Positions 44,494 to 53,538 of a stretch of DNA of 64,000 nt are shown here, piece after piece. The number at the start of each line of letters is the position of its first letter. Positions within the stretch are counted from its first letter, which is position 1. Location: assembly GCF_024753545.1 (NCBI RefSeq), contig NZ_JANTOO010000007.1, positions 1 to 64,000 on the forward strand, written 5' to 3'. This stretch comes from Lysinibacillus pinottii (GTDB lineage: Bacteria > Bacillota > Bacilli > Bacillales_A > Planococcaceae). The notes below the pieces were generated by a model, which saw nothing but the letters and a program-made list of their open reading frames with translations, was not told the DNA's origin and did no database searches. Position numbers and translations under genes: made by a program.

Positions 44494-44727
44494 ATGATTG
44501 TTCAATTTTTTAGTCGAGCTAATTGTCCATTATGTGTAGAGGGCCTACATACTTTAAAGCTTGTACAAGAAGATGTAGCGTTCGATATTGAAATAGTAAA
44601 TATTGAAGAGGATGATCACATACACGAAAAATATATGTTCATGATACCTGTAGTAGAAAAAGATGGGACCGTCATTCAATATGGTAATCTGGACTATGCC
44701 ACATTAATGGAGCATCTGGGTAGTTAA
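44494..44727 (+). CDS. Glutaredoxin-like thiol protein
   Basis: The ATG at 44494 follows AGGAGGTGA, so the GTG at 44485 is rejected. The 77-aa protein has a thioredoxin fold with redox motif CPLC (about 12-15), cis-Pro in MIPVVEKDG and a short final helix, matching the DUF836/glutaredoxin-like family. A similar small gene sits near the rpoN-cggR region in several Bacillaceae. Redox partner unknown. Confidence 0.85.
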   Translation: MIVQFFSRANCPLCVEGLHTLKLVQEDVAFDIEIVNIEEDDHIHEKYMFMIPVVEKDGTVIQYGNLDYATLMEHLGS

Positions 44728-44792
44728 ATTGCATGCCTTTAAAAAGATAGTAACGGCGAAAATTGCTTTATTATTAGTTGTCATTCATACAA

Positions 44793-44850
44793 TTCACAAA
44801 TTGTTCAATGAAAGCGGTTTGAATTTGAACAGTTTGTGAAGACCTTCACA
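44793..44850. promoter_or_regulatory. Overlapping dyads: 16-bp inverted repeat, cre-like site and Fnr-type box
   Basis: TTCACAAATTGTTCAA (44793-44808) and TTGAACAGTTTGTGAA (44825-44840) form a 16-bp inverted repeat with one mismatch. The spacer holds TGAAAGCGGTTTGA (44809-44822), which agrees with the CcpA cre consensus at all defined bases but one. TGTGAAGACCTTCACA (44835-44850) matches the Crp/Fnr pattern TGTGA-N6-TCACA exactly. No T run follows, so this is not a terminator. Confidence 0.55.
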
Positions 44851-44983
44851 TTAGTCTTTTCTTTTATAAAAATCGGAGTAGAATAGGTATCAAGTAAGAC
44901 ATTGTTATAAAACAGATAATGAAAAGTATCACAATTTTTAGTGGTTGTTATATTACAAAAGCGATGTGAAGGGAGATTTTACA

Positions 44984-45106
44984 ATGTGGGTTATTACAGT
45001 ATTTGAAAAAAAAGACGTTCGTATTTTTGAATTTACAAATAAAAATGAGGCAACAAAAGCTTTAGAAGGATTCAAGAAAAACGCAATTTTATCTTTCACA
45101 AAATAA
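44984..45106 (+). CDS. Small 40-aa protein of unknown function
   Basis: ATG preceded by AAGGGAG with good spacing; the product starts MWVITVFEKKDVRIFEFTNK and ends ILSFTK. It is charged, without membrane span, with a beta-beta-alpha-beta look. A strong terminator 10 bp after the stop shows that it is a separate transcription unit. Similar short proteins starting MWVITVFEK seem familiar from other Bacillaceae, from memory only. The regulatory dyads at 44793-44850 lie 134 bp upstream. Confidence 0.65.
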   Translation: MWVITVFEKKDVRIFEFTNKNEATKALEGFKKNAILSFTK

Positions 45107-45115
45107 GCAAACCAA

Positions 45116-45152
45116 AGTCTCGTAGCTTTTTACAAAGCTGCGGGGCTTTTTT
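45116..45152 (+). terminator. Terminator after the 40-aa gene
   Basis: AGTCTCGTAGCTTT / AAAGCTGCGGGGCT stem with several G-T pairs, 4-nt loop and six T. Confidence 0.85.
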
Positions 45153-45174
45153 AAATCCAAAACTATACAATTAC

Positions 45175-45250
45175 TTGCACTTTCCAACTATGCGTATTAT
45201 AATAAAATCATAAGTGGGACACAAAATAATATAGTGGGACTGAAAATATC
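45175..45250 (+). promoter_or_regulatory. cggR promoter and CggR operator
   Basis: TTGCAC (45175-45180), 17-bp spacer and TATAAT (45198-45203). Downstream, TGGGAC-N6-TAAT-N4-TGGGAC-N6-TATC (45215-45250) reproduces the spacing of the B. subtilis CggR operator (CGGGAC-N6-TGTC, twice, 4 bp apart). Position between promoter and cggR is the same as in B. subtilis. Confidence 0.8.
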
Positions 45251-45280
45251 CCGTATCTATTAACAAGGGAGTAGATAAAT

Positions 45281-46330
45281 ATGTTCACTATTCCAGAGGC
45301 GCAACAAAGGCTACTTCCTGAAATGTATCCGCTTCTGCAATCTAGATATCGTATTTTGCAAGCCGTTCAACTCATGCAACCTATCGGGCGTCGAACACTC
45401 GCAGATTCATTGAAAATGACAGAAAGAGAAATACGCAAAGAAACTGACATTTTACGTGAACAAGGGTTATTAGATTCGCAAAAGTCGGGTATGGTATGTA
45501 CAGATGATGGCGAAGAAGTCATTGAAAAACTAAGAGCCATCGTTTATGAATGGTCTGGTCTAACCCAGCTTGCGAAATTACTTGAAAAACATTTTGGCAT
45601 ACAACATGTTGTTGTTGTCCCAGGTGATTATAGTGAAGACAATACAGTCCTAACCTTGCTTGGCAAGGAAGCTGCATTGCAATTTATGTCTACTGCTTTT
45701 GATGAACAAGTTGTAGCGGTTACTGGTGGAAAATCAGTTGCCTCCCTAGCTCAATTTTTACATCCATTAGATGGACAAAAAGATATTACCTTTGTTGCTG
45801 CACGTGGAGGAATTGGTCATGAAATGCAAATGCAAGCCAATACGCTTGTTGCAACATTTGCCATGCAGATGGAGGAACAATATCGTACATTATTTTTGCC
45901 TGAGCATTTAAGTGAGCAAGCATACAAAGCTATGTTAACTGAACCTATGGTAACTGAGATGATGGCGTTTTATGATCGAGCAGATTGTGTAATCCATGGC
46001 ATTGGATCGGCAGAGGAAATGGCGATTCGACGTAATTCATCCTCCGAGGATTTGCGAATTCTTGAGGAGAAGGGTGCGGTAAGTGAGGCATTTGGCTATT
46101 ACTTTAATGCCGAAGGTGAAATCGTACATCGTATCCGCACGATTGGCATTCAGCTTGAACAGGTTAAAAATAGCCAGCAAGTTATTGCCGTGGCAGCTGG
46201 AAAACAAAAGGTCAATGCGATGCTTTCTTATTTTAAAGTAGCGCCAAAGCAAACTATTTTTATTACAGATGAAGCAGCTGCAAAAGCAATTGCTGCTACT
46301 TTACCTTCTGACAACAGCCATTTTGAATGA
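45281..46330 (+). CDS. cggR: Central glycolytic genes regulator CggR
   Basis: The 349-aa SorC/DeoR-type repressor has an N-terminal HTH (GRRTLADSLKMTEREIRKETDIL, about 37-59) and a sugar-phosphate-binding domain (VVVPGDYSEDN, AVTGGKSVASL, ARGGIGHE). In B. subtilis fructose-1,6-bisphosphate releases it from its operator and lets the gapA operon be expressed. It is the first gene of that operon and has its own AAGGGAG ribosome-binding site. Confidence 0.94.
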   Translation: MFTIPEAQQRLLPEMYPLLQSRYRILQAVQLMQPIGRRTLADSLKMTEREIRKETDILREQGLLDSQKSGMVCTDDGEEVIEKLRAIVYEWSGLTQLAKLLEKHFGIQHVVVVPGDYSEDNTVLTLLGKEAALQFMSTAFDEQVVAVTGGKSVASLAQFLHPLDGQKDITFVAARGGIGHEMQMQANTLVATFAMQMEEQYRTLFLPEHLSEQAYKAMLTEPMVTEMMAFYDRADCVIHGIGSAEEMAIRRNSSSEDLRILEEKGAVSEAFGYYFNAEGEIVHRIRTIGIQLEQVKNSQQVIAVAAGKQKVNAMLSYFKVAPKQTIFITDEAAAKAIAATLPSDNSHFE

Positions 46331-46361
46331 TGGGTGTGAGCATTACTATGTCACTCTATCT

Positions 46362-46430
46362 CAAAAAGTGTTGAAGCACTTTTTGAATGAGCATAAAAGC
46401 AATTCAATGTCTCTATTTCAAAAAGAGACA
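46362..46430 (+). other. Two hairpins between cggR and gapA; likely mRNA processing region
   Basis: CAAAAAGTG / CACTTTTTG (46362-46385, perfect 9 bp, 6-nt loop) and TGTCTCT / AGAGACA (46408-46430, perfect 7 bp, 9-nt loop). In B. subtilis the cggR-gapA transcript is cleaved just before gapA, leaving stable gapA mRNA behind a hairpin. The layout here fits that; the cleavage itself is inference. Confidence 0.55.
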
Positions 46431-46459
46431 AACATTACACATTATTGGAGGAATTAACA

Positions 46460-47476
46460 ATGGCATTAAAATTAGCGATTAATGGATTTGGACGTATTGG
46501 ACGTTTAGTATTTCGTGAGGCAATGAAGCAAAGTGAATTTGAAGTAGTGGCTGTAAACGACTTAACAGACGCAGGTCAGCTTGCACACTTATTGAAATAT
46601 GATTCAGTCCACGGTATCTATGATGCTGAAGTCAATGCAGATGAAGATTCTTTCGTTGTGAATGGACAACGTATAAAAGTATATGCTGAAAAAGATCCTT
46701 CACAATTACCATGGGGTGAATTAGGAGTAGACGTAGTTCTTGAATGTACTGGTCATTTCCGTTCATTGGAGGAAGTGGGTAAGCATATTGAAGCAGGAGC
46801 TAAAAAAGCAATTCTTTCTGCACCAGCAAAAGGAGCAATGCCTACATTTGTTATGGGTGTCAACCATACAGACTATAACCCAGCAACTGATGATGTTATT
46901 TCAAATGCTTCATGTACAACAAACTGTCTTGCGCCTGTTGCGAAAGTACTGGATGAGAAATTTGGTATTGAACGCGGGATGATGACAACCATTCACTCTT
47001 ATACAAACGATCAACGAATCTTAGACTTCCCACACTCTGACCCACGTCGTGCACGTGCAGGAGCAGTATCTATGATTCCAACAACAACTGGAGCAGCGGT
47101 AGCCGTTTCTAAAGTATTACCACAATTAAAAGGTAAATTAGATGGCTTCTCTATGCGAGTACCAACACCTAACGTATCATGTGTTGACTTAGTTGTAGAA
47201 TTAAAAGCAGATGTAACGAAAGAAGCCATTAATGCGGTATTAAAAGAAGCTTCTGAAAATGAATTAAAAGGCATTTTAGACTACAATGAACTACCATTAG
47301 TCTCTATTGATTATAACGGTAACCACCATTCTTCTACTGTTGATGGTCTTTCAACAATGGTATTAGAAAACAAAATGGTGAAGGTTCTAGCTTGGTACGA
47401 TAACGAAATTGGTTACTCTACTCGCTTAATGGACTTAGCTTTATACATTGCTGAACAAGGGTTAAACAATAAATAA
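46460..47476 (+). CDS. gapA: Glyceraldehyde-3-phosphate dehydrogenase, NAD type
   Basis: The ATG at 46460 follows TTGGAGGAA. The 338-aa enzyme has the NAD-binding NGFGRIGR (8-15), Asp34 in VNDLTD which marks NAD preference, active-site Cys152 in SNASCTTNCLAP and His179 in TTIHSYT. The glycolytic GapA identity is further supported by its place after cggR. A terminator 110 bp downstream can separate it from pgk. Confidence 0.96.
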   Translation: MALKLAINGFGRIGRLVFREAMKQSEFEVVAVNDLTDAGQLAHLLKYDSVHGIYDAEVNADEDSFVVNGQRIKVYAEKDPSQLPWGELGVDVVLECTGHFRSLEEVGKHIEAGAKKAILSAPAKGAMPTFVMGVNHTDYNPATDDVISNASCTTNCLAPVAKVLDEKFGIERGMMTTIHSYTNDQRILDFPHSDPRRARAGAVSMIPTTTGAAVAVSKVLPQLKGKLDGFSMRVPTPNVSCVDLVVELKADVTKEAINAVLKEASENELKGILDYNELPLVSIDYNGNHHSSTVDGLSTMVLENKMVKVLAWYDNEIGYSTRLMDLALYIAEQGLNNK

Positions 47477-47584
47477 GTATCATATTTCGACATTTTGAGT
47501 AAAAAGTGTGACATAATACTGCTTTTTATGTACAAAAAGTATAGCCTTTATAATATCGAATAGATATAATATACAAGGGTATTG

Positions 47585-47614
47585 GGAGTAAGGGATAACC
47601 CTTACTCCTTTTTT
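47585..47614 (+). terminator. Terminator after gapA
   Basis: GGAGTAAGGG / CCCTTACTCC perfect stem with a 4-nt loop and six T. It allows gapA to be expressed at a higher level than pgk-eno. Confidence 0.85.
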
Positions 47615-47620
47615 GCTAAA

Positions 47621-47871
47621 TTCAGCAGGAAACGCCCACCTCAATAGGTGAGGGTGATGAGCTGAATATACAAATGGCTCTCTTTCATTCAGTGCGTATC
47701 CAACCACTGACCGAATCAAGATGAAAACTCCAGCGGATATACAGATTTTGAAAAGGAGCTTAACAGTAAGCTCGAATAAATCTAGACGCTATGACACTGA
47801 GGCGTAATTGATACATGGTGATTGCAAGACATAGAAGGTAACTTTTGCTACTATAAAAACAAGTATTAGGG
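47621..47871 (+). other. Structured non-coding segment between gapA and pgk
   Basis: No convincing frame is present. Nested pairings are visible: TTCAGC (47621) with GCTGAA (47661) enclosing CACCT / AGGTG (47637-47650), and GAGCTTA-ACAG-TAAGCTC (47756-47773), plus weaker pairings. This could be a small RNA or the remains of a mobile element end, such as the IS200/IS605 type with its subterminal hairpins. Neither can be decided by reading alone. Confidence 0.35.
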
Positions 47872-47900
47872 TTCATTATCCAAAGTTGGAGAATTATAAT
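47872..47900 (+). promoter_or_regulatory. Possible promoter of the pgk-tpiA-pgm-eno unit
   Basis: Weak -35 TTCATT (47872-47877), 17-bp spacer and perfect TATAAT (47895-47900), about 125 bp before pgk and after the gapA terminator. Confidence 0.4.
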
Positions 47901-48024
47901 CACACTAGATAGTGACCCCGAAAAAGTACCAAAATGACTTTTCAATTTAGGAAGCATGGTGTGGAGCCAAGATGGGTAAAACACAAGGGTGTAAGACTAA
48001 AACAACTTTGAAGGGGGTTTCTTC

Positions 48025-49209
48025 ATGTTAAATAAGAAGACAATGAAAGATATTGATGTAAAGGGTAAACGCGTTTTTGTACGTGTTGATTTTAATGTTC
48101 CAATGGCGGATGGTGTTATTACAGATGAAACACGTATTCGAGCAGCTATTCCAACAGTTGAATATTTAGTAGAGCAAGGTGCAAAAGTCATTTTAGCTTC
48201 TCATTTAGGCCGTCCAAAAGGTGAAGTAAAAGAGGACATGCGCCTAACAGCAGTTGGCATTCGCTTAGCGGAATTAATGAGCAAACCGGTGACGAAGCTA
48301 GATGAATCCATTGGACAAGCAGTTGAAAAAGCTGTTGCGAACATGCAAGATGGAGACATTTTACTACTTGAAAACGTTCGTTTCCATGCGGGTGAAGAAA
48401 AAAATGATCCAGCGTTAGCGCAGCAGTTTGCACAGCTAGCTGACATCTATGTCAATGATGCTTTCGGTGCAGCTCACCGTGCTCATGCTTCTACAGAAGG
48501 AATCGCCAAGCATATTCCTGCGGTATCAGGTTTCCTCATGCAAACGGAATTAGATGTACTAGGTAAAGCGCTGTCGAATCCTGAACATCCGTTTACAGCA
48601 ATTATCGGTGGAGCCAAAGTTAAAGATAAAATCGGTGTGATTGAAAGTTTATTAGAAAAAGTAGACCACTTAATTATTGGTGGGGGATTATCATTCACGT
48701 TCATTAAGGCACAAGGCTACGATATTGGGAAATCTTTATTAGAAGAAGATAAAATCGAGCTAGCAAAATCATTTATTGAAAAGGCGAAAGCAAAAGGCGT
48801 GCAATTACATATGCCAATTGATGCGGTAGTGGCTAATGAATTTTCACAAGATGCGGAAACAAAGGTTGTGGATGTAGACGCTATACCAGCTGATTGGATG
48901 GGGCTAGATATTGGGCCTAAAACAGCTGCTCACTATGCAGAGGTCATTAACAATTCTAAATTAATCATTTGGAACGGACCGATGGGTGTTTTTGAAATGG
49001 ATAAATTTGCGAATGGGACTAAAACAGTGGCTGATGCTATGGCAACTACATCCGGTTATACAGTAATCGGTGGCGGTGACTCTGCAGCGGCAGTTGAAAA
49101 GTTTAAAGTAGCTGATAAAATGGATCACATTTCTACAGGTGGCGGTGCATCACTAGAGCTAATGGAAGGTAAAGAGCTTCCAGGGATTGTTGCACTAAAC
49201 GATAAATAA
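48025..49209 (+). CDS. pgk: Phosphoglycerate kinase
   Basis: The 394-aa enzyme makes ATP from 1,3-bisphosphoglycerate. It starts with KRVFVRVDFNVPM (about 14-26), has the ASHLGRP motif and the C-terminal GGGDSAAAVEKF nucleotide site. It follows AAGGGGG and precedes tpiA by 27 bp. Length is standard. Confidence 0.97.
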   Translation: MLNKKTMKDIDVKGKRVFVRVDFNVPMADGVITDETRIRAAIPTVEYLVEQGAKVILASHLGRPKGEVKEDMRLTAVGIRLAELMSKPVTKLDESIGQAVEKAVANMQDGDILLLENVRFHAGEEKNDPALAQQFAQLADIYVNDAFGAAHRAHASTEGIAKHIPAVSGFLMQTELDVLGKALSNPEHPFTAIIGGAKVKDKIGVIESLLEKVDHLIIGGGLSFTFIKAQGYDIGKSLLEEDKIELAKSFIEKAKAKGVQLHMPIDAVVANEFSQDAETKVVDVDAIPADWMGLDIGPKTAAHYAEVINNSKLIIWNGPMGVFEMDKFANGTKTVADAMATTSGYTVIGGGDSAAAVEKFKVADKMDHISTGGGASLELMEGKELPGIVALNDK

Positions 49210-49236
49210 GCCAAATAAAAAATCGGAGGCAAGACG

Positions 49237-49998
49237 ATGCGTAAACCAATTATTGCAGGTAACTGGAAAATGTTTAAAACATTTGAAGAAGCTATACAAT
49301 TTGTAGATGCCGTACAGGATAAACTTCCTTCTAATGAGAAAGTAGACGCCGTAATTTGTGCACCAGCACTTTACCTGCCTACACTGGTGCAAGTTGCTAG
49401 TGAATCAGAGCTAGCTATTGGTGCTCAAACGATGCACTATGAGAATGAAGGTGCCTTTACTGGTGAAATTAGTCCTGCACAGCTAGCAAGTGTGGATGTG
49501 GATTATGTTATATTAGGTCACTCAGAACGTCGCGAATATTACAATGAAACTGATGAGGCTATTAATAAAAAAGTAGCAGCAGCACTTGCACATAATATTG
49601 TACCGATTATTTGCTGTGGTGAAACGCTAGAGGAACGAGAAGCGGGAACGACAGAGCAAAAGGTTGCGGGCCAAATAAAAGCCGCACTTGCTGGATTTGA
49701 AGCGCAGCAAGTAGAGCATATGGTCATTGCCTATGAACCAATTTGGGCAATCGGTACAGGTAAAACGGCTACAGCAGATGATGCCAATCAAGTTTGCGGA
49801 GCGATTCGTTCGGTCGTTGAGGAATTATTTGATGCTGCAACGGCCAATGCAGTTCGCATTCAATATGGTGGCAGCGTTAAACCAGACAACGTTCATGAGC
49901 TTTTATCAAAAGAGCATATTGATGGAGCCTTAGTAGGTGGAGCAAGCTTACAACCAGAATCTTATTTAACATTATTGGAGGCGGCAGCAAATGCCTAA
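49237..49998 (+). CDS. tpiA: Triose-phosphate isomerase
   Basis: The 253-aa barrel enzyme interconverts glyceraldehyde-3-phosphate and dihydroxyacetone phosphate. Lys in AGNWKMFK (about 8-14), catalytic His in ILGHSERR (about 92-99), Glu in AYEPIWAIGTG (about 165-175) and the phosphate loop YGGSVKPDN are all present. Its last 8 bp overlap pgm. Confidence 0.97.
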   Translation: MRKPIIAGNWKMFKTFEEAIQFVDAVQDKLPSNEKVDAVICAPALYLPTLVQVASESELAIGAQTMHYENEGAFTGEISPAQLASVDVDYVILGHSERREYYNETDEAINKKVAAALAHNIVPIICCGETLEEREAGTTEQKVAGQIKAALAGFEAQQVEHMVIAYEPIWAIGTGKTATADDANQVCGAIRSVVEELFDAATANAVRIQYGGSVKPDNVHELLSKEHIDGALVGGASLQPESYLTLLEAAANA

Positions 49999-51532
49999 AA
50001 AGCCAGTAGCTTTAATTATTTTAGATGGCTTTGCATTTCGTGATGAAACATTCGGAAATGCAGTAGCACAGGCTAAAAAGCCAAATTTTGATCGATATTG
50101 GAGCCAATTCCCACACGCTACATTAACAGCATCTGGAGAAGCCGTTGGGCTACCAGAAGGACAAATGGGTAATTCCGAGGTGGGTCACTTAAACATTGGT
50201 GCTGGTCGTATTGTTTATCAAAGCTTAACACGCTTAAATAAATCGATACGTGAAGGAGACTTCTTTACAAATCAAGCATTTTTAGATGCGGTGGCACATG
50301 TGAAAGCTCATAATTCTAAACTGCATATTATGGGGCTGTTATCAGATGGTGGTGTTCATAGTCATTATGAGCACATGTTTGCTCTATTAAAGCTTGCAAA
50401 GCAGCAAGATTTAAATGATGTTTTCGTTCATGGCTTCTTAGATGGTCGAGATGTTGGACCTACAACAGCTTTAGACTATATTGAAGAAACAGAAAAACAA
50501 ATGTCTGAAATTGGAATAGGTCAATTCGCATCTATTCATGGTCGTTACTATGCAATGGACCGTGATAAGCGATGGGATCGTGTCGCTCTTACGTATAATG
50601 TACTGGTAGATGGCGTAGGTCAAACAGCCGAAAGTGCAAAAAGCGGTGTAGCAGCATCCTATGAGCGTGAAGTGACAGATGAATTTGTCATTCCATTCAG
50701 CATTCAAGAGCATGGAGAGCCGGTGGCAACGATTGGTGATAACGATGCGGTCATTTTCTTTAACTTCCGTCCTGACCGAGCTATCCAATTATCAAAAGTA
50801 TTCACAAATGAAGACTTTGATGGTTTTGCCATATCTGCCAAGCATCCAAAAAACTTAAAATTTGTGTCCTTTACTCATTATAGTGATGAAGTCAATGCAC
50901 AGATTGCTTATGAAAATGACAACTTGAAAAATACGATCGGTGAAGTGTTAGCGATGAATGGTAAAACACAACTCCGCATTGCCGAAACCGAAAAATACCC
51001 ACATGTCACTTTCTTTATGAGTGGTGGACGTGAGGAAAAATTCTTAGGTGAAGAACGTATTCTAATCGCATCTCCAAAGGTTGCCACATACGATTTAAAA
51101 CCTGAAATGTCTGCTTATGAGGTGACAGAAGCCTTACTTGCAGAAATTGAGGCTGAAAAATTTGATGGTATTATTCTTAACTTTGCCAACCCTGATATGG
51201 TAGGTCATAGTGGAATGCTTGAACCAACAATTAAAGCCATTGAAGCAGTAGATGAATGCTTAGGGAAAGTAGTAGATGCACTCCTTGCAAAAGGTGGAGC
51301 AGCTATTATTACAGCTGACCATGGTAACTCTGATGAAGTGGTAACACTAGCAGGGCAGCCTATGACAGCTCATACAACAAATCCTGTTCCAGTGATTGTG
51401 ACAAAACCAAATGTTGTTTTACGAAATGGTGGTATTTTAGCCGATTTGGCACCAACCATGTTAGAATTATTACAGGTGTCACAACCTACTGAAATGACAG
51501 GTCAATCATTAATTGAAAAAGAGGAGAATTAA
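49991..51532 (+). CDS. gpmI: Cofactor-independent phosphoglycerate mutase
   Basis: The 513-aa manganese enzyme has the alkaline-phosphatase fold: LIILDGFAFRDE at the N-terminus, the catalytic Ser in MGNSEVGHLNIGAGR (about 58-72), HGFLDGRDVGP, and TADHGNSDEV with metal ligands near residue 440. It starts inside tpiA with GGAGGCGGC upstream. Corresponds to B. subtilis Pgm. Confidence 0.96.
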   Translation: MPKKPVALIILDGFAFRDETFGNAVAQAKKPNFDRYWSQFPHATLTASGEAVGLPEGQMGNSEVGHLNIGAGRIVYQSLTRLNKSIREGDFFTNQAFLDAVAHVKAHNSKLHIMGLLSDGGVHSHYEHMFALLKLAKQQDLNDVFVHGFLDGRDVGPTTALDYIEETEKQMSEIGIGQFASIHGRYYAMDRDKRWDRVALTYNVLVDGVGQTAESAKSGVAASYEREVTDEFVIPFSIQEHGEPVATIGDNDAVIFFNFRPDRAIQLSKVFTNEDFDGFAISAKHPKNLKFVSFTHYSDEVNAQIAYENDNLKNTIGEVLAMNGKTQLRIAETEKYPHVTFFMSGGREEKFLGEERILIASPKVATYDLKPEMSAYEVTEALLAEIEAEKFDGIILNFANPDMVGHSGMLEPTIKAIEAVDECLGKVVDALLAKGGAAIITADHGNSDEVVTLAGQPMTAHTTNPVPVIVTKPNVVLRNGGILADLAPTMLELLQVSQPTEMTGQSLIEKEEN

Positions 51533-51534
51533 TT

Positions 51535-52827
51535 ATGCCATTTATTACACAAGTTTATGCTCGCGAAGTTTTAGATTCACGTGGGAACCCAACAGTAGAG
51601 GTTGAAGTATTTACAGAGTCAGGCGCTTTCGGACGCTCAATCGTACCATCAGGTGCATCAACAGGTGAATACGAAGCTGTAGAATTACGCGATGGTGACA
51701 AATCTCGTTACCTAGGCAAAGGTGTATTAAAAGCAGTTGAAAATGTTAACACAATTATTGCGCAAGAATTAGAAGGTAACTATTCAGTTCTTGACCAAGT
51801 TGTTATTGACAAAGCTTTAATAGAGCTAGATGGCACAGAAAATAAAGGTAAGCTAGGTGCTAATGCAATTCTAGGTGTATCCATGGCAGTTGCCCATGCT
51901 GCGGCAGATTATTTAGATGTACCTCTTTATCAATATCTTGGTGGATTTAATTCTAAACAATTACCAGTACCAATGATGAACATTTTAAATGGTGGAGCAC
52001 ACGCAGATAACAATGTTGATATTCAAGAATTCATGGTTATGCCTGTTGGTGCAGAATCTTTCCGCCATGCACTACGTATTGGTGCTGAAATTTTCCACAA
52101 CTTAAAGGCAGTCCTTAAAGATAAAGGCTATAACACAGCAGTAGGTGACGAAGGTGGTTTCGCACCAAACCTTGGTTCTAATGAAGAAGCGATTACAGTT
52201 ATTTTAGAAGCTATTGAAAAAGCAGGCTACAAACCAGGTGAAGAAGTGAAGCTTGCAATGGATGTAGCTTCATCAGAGCTTTTCAATAAAGAAGATGGTA
52301 AATATCACTTAGATGGTGAAGGTGTTGTCAAAACTTCAGAAGAGATGGTTGATTGGTACGAAGAGTTAACAAACAAATACCCAATCATTTCAATTGAAGA
52401 CGGCTTAGATGAAAATGACTGGGCTGGACACAAGCTATTAACTGAACGTATTGGTAGTCGTGTTCAATTAGTAGGGGATGACCTATTTGTTACAAATACA
52501 AAAAAATTAGCTGCAGGCATTGAGCAAGGTGTAGGAAATTCAATCCTTATCAAAGTGAACCAAATCGGTACATTAACAGAAACATTTGAAGCGATCGAAA
52601 TGGCGAAACGTGCAGGCTACACAGCAGTTATCTCTCACCGCTCTGGTGAATCAGAGGATGCAACAATTGCTGATATCGCTGTAGCAACAAATGCAGGTCA
52701 AATTAAAACGGGTGCTCCATCTCGTACAGACCGCGTAGCTAAATACAACCAACTTCTTCGCATCGAAGATCAGCTTGGTTCAACTGCTGAATATCTTGGT
52801 TTAAAATCATTCTATAACTTAAAATAA
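51535..52827 (+). CDS. eno: Enolase
   Basis: The 430-aa enzyme shows AREVLDSRGNPTVEVEV (about 8-24), GASTGEYEA, the metal ligands in AMDVASSE, SIEDGLDE and GDDLFVTN, catalytic Lys in LIKVNQIGT and SHRSGE. It starts 2 bp after pgm. It is the last gene of the glycolytic operon and is followed by a long terminator. Confidence 0.97.
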   Translation: MPFITQVYAREVLDSRGNPTVEVEVFTESGAFGRSIVPSGASTGEYEAVELRDGDKSRYLGKGVLKAVENVNTIIAQELEGNYSVLDQVVIDKALIELDGTENKGKLGANAILGVSMAVAHAAADYLDVPLYQYLGGFNSKQLPVPMMNILNGGAHADNNVDIQEFMVMPVGAESFRHALRIGAEIFHNLKAVLKDKGYNTAVGDEGGFAPNLGSNEEAITVILEAIEKAGYKPGEEVKLAMDVASSELFNKEDGKYHLDGEGVVKTSEEMVDWYEELTNKYPIISIEDGLDENDWAGHKLLTERIGSRVQLVGDDLFVTNTKKLAAGIEQGVGNSILIKVNQIGTLTETFEAIEMAKRAGYTAVISHRSGESEDATIADIAVATNAGQIKTGAPSRTDRVAKYNQLLRIEDQLGSTAEYLGLKSFYNLK

Positions 52828-52905
52828 GCATTTGTTTTAAGTTATACACAGCCTTTTTATACATTTTGAACTTTGTACATTTAGGTGAAACAACTGTATG
52901 GCTAC

Positions 52906-52956
52906 AACCTCTGATTTATAAGTGTGATAAACACTTATAGATTGGAGGTTTTTTTA
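52906..52956 (+). terminator. Terminator after eno
   Basis: AACCTC / GAGGTT outer stem with inner TATAAGTGT / ACACTTATA and a run of seven T, about 80 bp after eno. Confidence 0.85.
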
Positions 52957-52957
52957 G

Positions 52958-53290
52958 TTGCTTAACAAAGATTTACTAAAAGAATTTACATTTGAATTAC
53001 AGCTTTAAAATGAAGCAATCAGAACAACATATTTGAACGAGTTTCAGGAGGTGAAGACATTTCTAAAAAATATATCACTTGGTAAAAACCATTAACACTA
53101 TAATTCAATTGTTGAGGTCGTTTTCCACGTATTTGGTGGCAGAAGAATATGTCACATTAATAGAAGTATACGATTTTAACACATAGTTAACCGCGGAAGT
53201 CATGGGTTGCTTTGTTTGCAGATATAGCCATTAGATGTTCAGAATTAATAAATTTAGAAGTGGATTAGATGCAAGAGACAACAAGAGTAC
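52958..53290 (+). pseudogene. Decayed tyrosine recombinase (integrase) remnant
   Basis: Translation in broken frames gives fragments that look like a recombinase: MLNKDLLKEFTFELQL, stop, then NEAIRTTYLNEFQEVKTFLK (N-terminal core-binding type), and further on ALFADIAIRCSELINLEVD, similar to the first box of the catalytic domain (tGlRisEllnL). Several stops and frame changes interrupt it and no conserved His-X-X-Arg box was found. The 230 bp after it, up to the next gene, show only short dyads such as TTTTTCC / GGAAAAA at about 53368. Confidence 0.45.
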
Positions 53291-53538
53291 CTGCCAACTT
53301 TGAGGTTATGTTTAGTCATAAAATTGAGTATATGGAAATTTCTCTAGTAAGGGAGTCCTTGAGTTTTTCCAAGTTTTTCGGAAAAATACGACAAAACAAA
53401 TGATGGACGTGGTCGATTTTGACAACATAGAATAGCGGACGTTAAATAGTATCCATTGAACGCTATTTCAATATTTTGTTATTATTAAACTAATTACTTA
53501 AAATAAACCAATTATAATAATAAGTGAGGTTTAATAAG

